From contig BEIP01000082.1 of assembly GCA_002898955.1 (NCBI GenBank), forward strand, positions 1 to 6,591: a DNA stretch of 6,591 bases, written 5' to 3'. The position numbers and the translations under genes were made by a program. Each line of letters opens with the position of its first letter. Positions within the stretch are counted from its first letter, which is position 1. Under the pieces are notes generated by a model. That model saw only the letters and a program-made list of their open reading frames with translations. It was not told the DNA's origin and did no database searches. This stretch comes from a bacterium HR39 (lineage in GTDB: Bacteria > Pseudomonadota > Alphaproteobacteria > Geminicoccales > Geminicoccaceae). Shown piece after piece: positions 6,189 through 6,591 of this stretch.

Positions 6189-6218
6189 CGACGCCCGCCG
6201 GCGATGCGGCGGGCGTCG
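6189..6218 (-). terminator. Perfect 12-bp hairpin after the phosphomannomutase gene
   Basis: Positions 6189-6200 (CGACGCCCGCCG) are the exact reverse complement of 6207-6218, around a 6-base loop (GCGATG). On the minus strand the hairpin begins 24 bases after the phosphomannomutase stop, a typical place for an intrinsic terminator. The stem is almost pure GC and so very stable. The sequence after it on the minus strand (CGTGTTCC) has only a weak T run, so termination may be Rho-assisted, or the hairpin may mainly protect the 3' end of the mRNA. Confidence 0.5.
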
Positions 6219-6242
6219 GTGCGGTCGGGAAACCCGGACGCT

Positions 6243-6591
6243 TCAGAAGCCGGGTGGCGGCTCGAGGCCGAAGGCGGCGAGCCGCTCGCGGACCTCGGCG
6301 CACAGCCGCGCGAGTCCCGCCTCGTCCTCCGCCTCGGCGCGCACCACCAGCACCGGCTGGGTGTTGGACGCCCGCAGCAACCACCAGCCCTCGGGGCGCC
6401 GCACCCGCACCCCGTCGGTGCGGTCCACCTCCGCCCCTTCCGCCTCGAGCTGCCGGGCCACCTCGGCGACGATGCGGAACTTGTCCTCCTCGGGACAGTC
6501 GAAGCGCGTCTCGGGCGTGTTGACGACCTGTGGCAGGGTGTCGACGAAATCCGCGAGGGTGCGGGAGTCGCGCGCGAGGATGTCGAGCAGC
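6243..6591 (-). CDS. Phosphomannomutase/phosphoglucomutase, C-terminal part (5' end outside window)
   Basis: The frame is open from the right edge of the window to a TGA at 6245-6243 and gives the last 115 residues. Enzymes of this alpha-D-phosphohexomutase family (AlgC, ManB and CpsG types) interconvert hexose 1- and 6-phosphates in the cytoplasm, feeding GDP-mannose, LPS and exopolysaccharide synthesis. The visible part is the end of domain 3 and domain 4. It shows the NTPETRFDCPEEDKF stretch and then the phosphate-binding loop RASNTQPVLVVRAEA preceded by GWWLL, the classic domain 4 signature. The catalytic serine and metal-binding loops lie upstream, outside the window. The protein ends in a short Pro/Gly tail. 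The 136-base gap to cheY and a hairpin just past the stop suggest it is a separate transcription unit. The family is clear; whether the substrate is mannose or glucose phosphate cannot be decided from this piece. Confidence 0.93.
   Translation of the reverse strand, partial: LLDILARDSRTLADFVDTLPQVVNTPETRFDCPEEDKFRIVAEVARQLEAEGAEVDRTDGVRVRRPEGWWLLRASNTQPVLVVRAEAEDEAGLARLCAEVRERLAAFGLEPPPGF

Noticed and set aside
6231..6254. Small inverted repeat (CCCGG/CCGGG with CTTC/GAAG) over the phosphomannomutase stop codon
   Set aside because: The outer stem is only 5 bp and the inner pair leaves a one-base loop, which cannot form. The perfect 12-bp hairpin just downstream is the better terminator candidate.

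Overview
This window reads as chromosomal DNA from a motile, very GC-rich alphaproteobacterium, probably from the Rhodospirillales or a related lineage. That placement is inferred from three things: CheY and phosphomannomutase sequences of alphaproteobacterial type, a CheZ (which many alphaproteobacterial orders lack), and a CtrA-type box upstream of cheY. No mobile element, CRISPR array, tRNA or rRNA was seen. Every gene I can support is on the minus strand, so the window is read from right to left.

Layout from right to left. Positions 6591-6243 hold the C-terminal 115 residues of a phosphomannomutase/phosphoglucomutase. The 136-base gap at 6242-6107 holds a perfect 12-bp hairpin just after that gene and a TTAA-N7-TTAG box (CtrA-like) 51 bases before the next start codon. 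A tightly packed run of five genes follows: cheY (6106-5726), cheZ (5729-5103), a single-pass membrane protein with a degenerate MotB/OmpA-like periplasmic part (5140-4490, gene A here), a second small membrane protein with a MotB-type transmembrane segment including its aspartate (4493-3948, gene B here), and a very large exported protein that begins at a GTG at 3951 and is still open at position 1 (at least 1317 residues). The large protein has a signal peptide, three copies of a beta-rich module of about 60 residues, two low-complexity linkers (the second rich in histidine) and a long TPR-like helical region.

Each of the four junctions inside the run overlaps. Three are 4-base overlaps (ATGA, ATGA, GTGA), and one is a 38-base overlap in which the codons for CheZ's CheY-binding tail also contain the ribosome binding site of gene A. 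The five genes therefore look like one translationally coupled operon. CheY-P would switch the flagellar motor and CheZ would end the signal. The three downstream genes look like parts of a motor-associated or energised envelope complex: two MotB-like subunits that split the usual MotB features between them, and a giant periplasmic scaffold. This second half is the candidate undescribed system. No MotA/ExbB-like partner is inside the window; if the idea is right, one may lie beyond position 1 or elsewhere in the genome.
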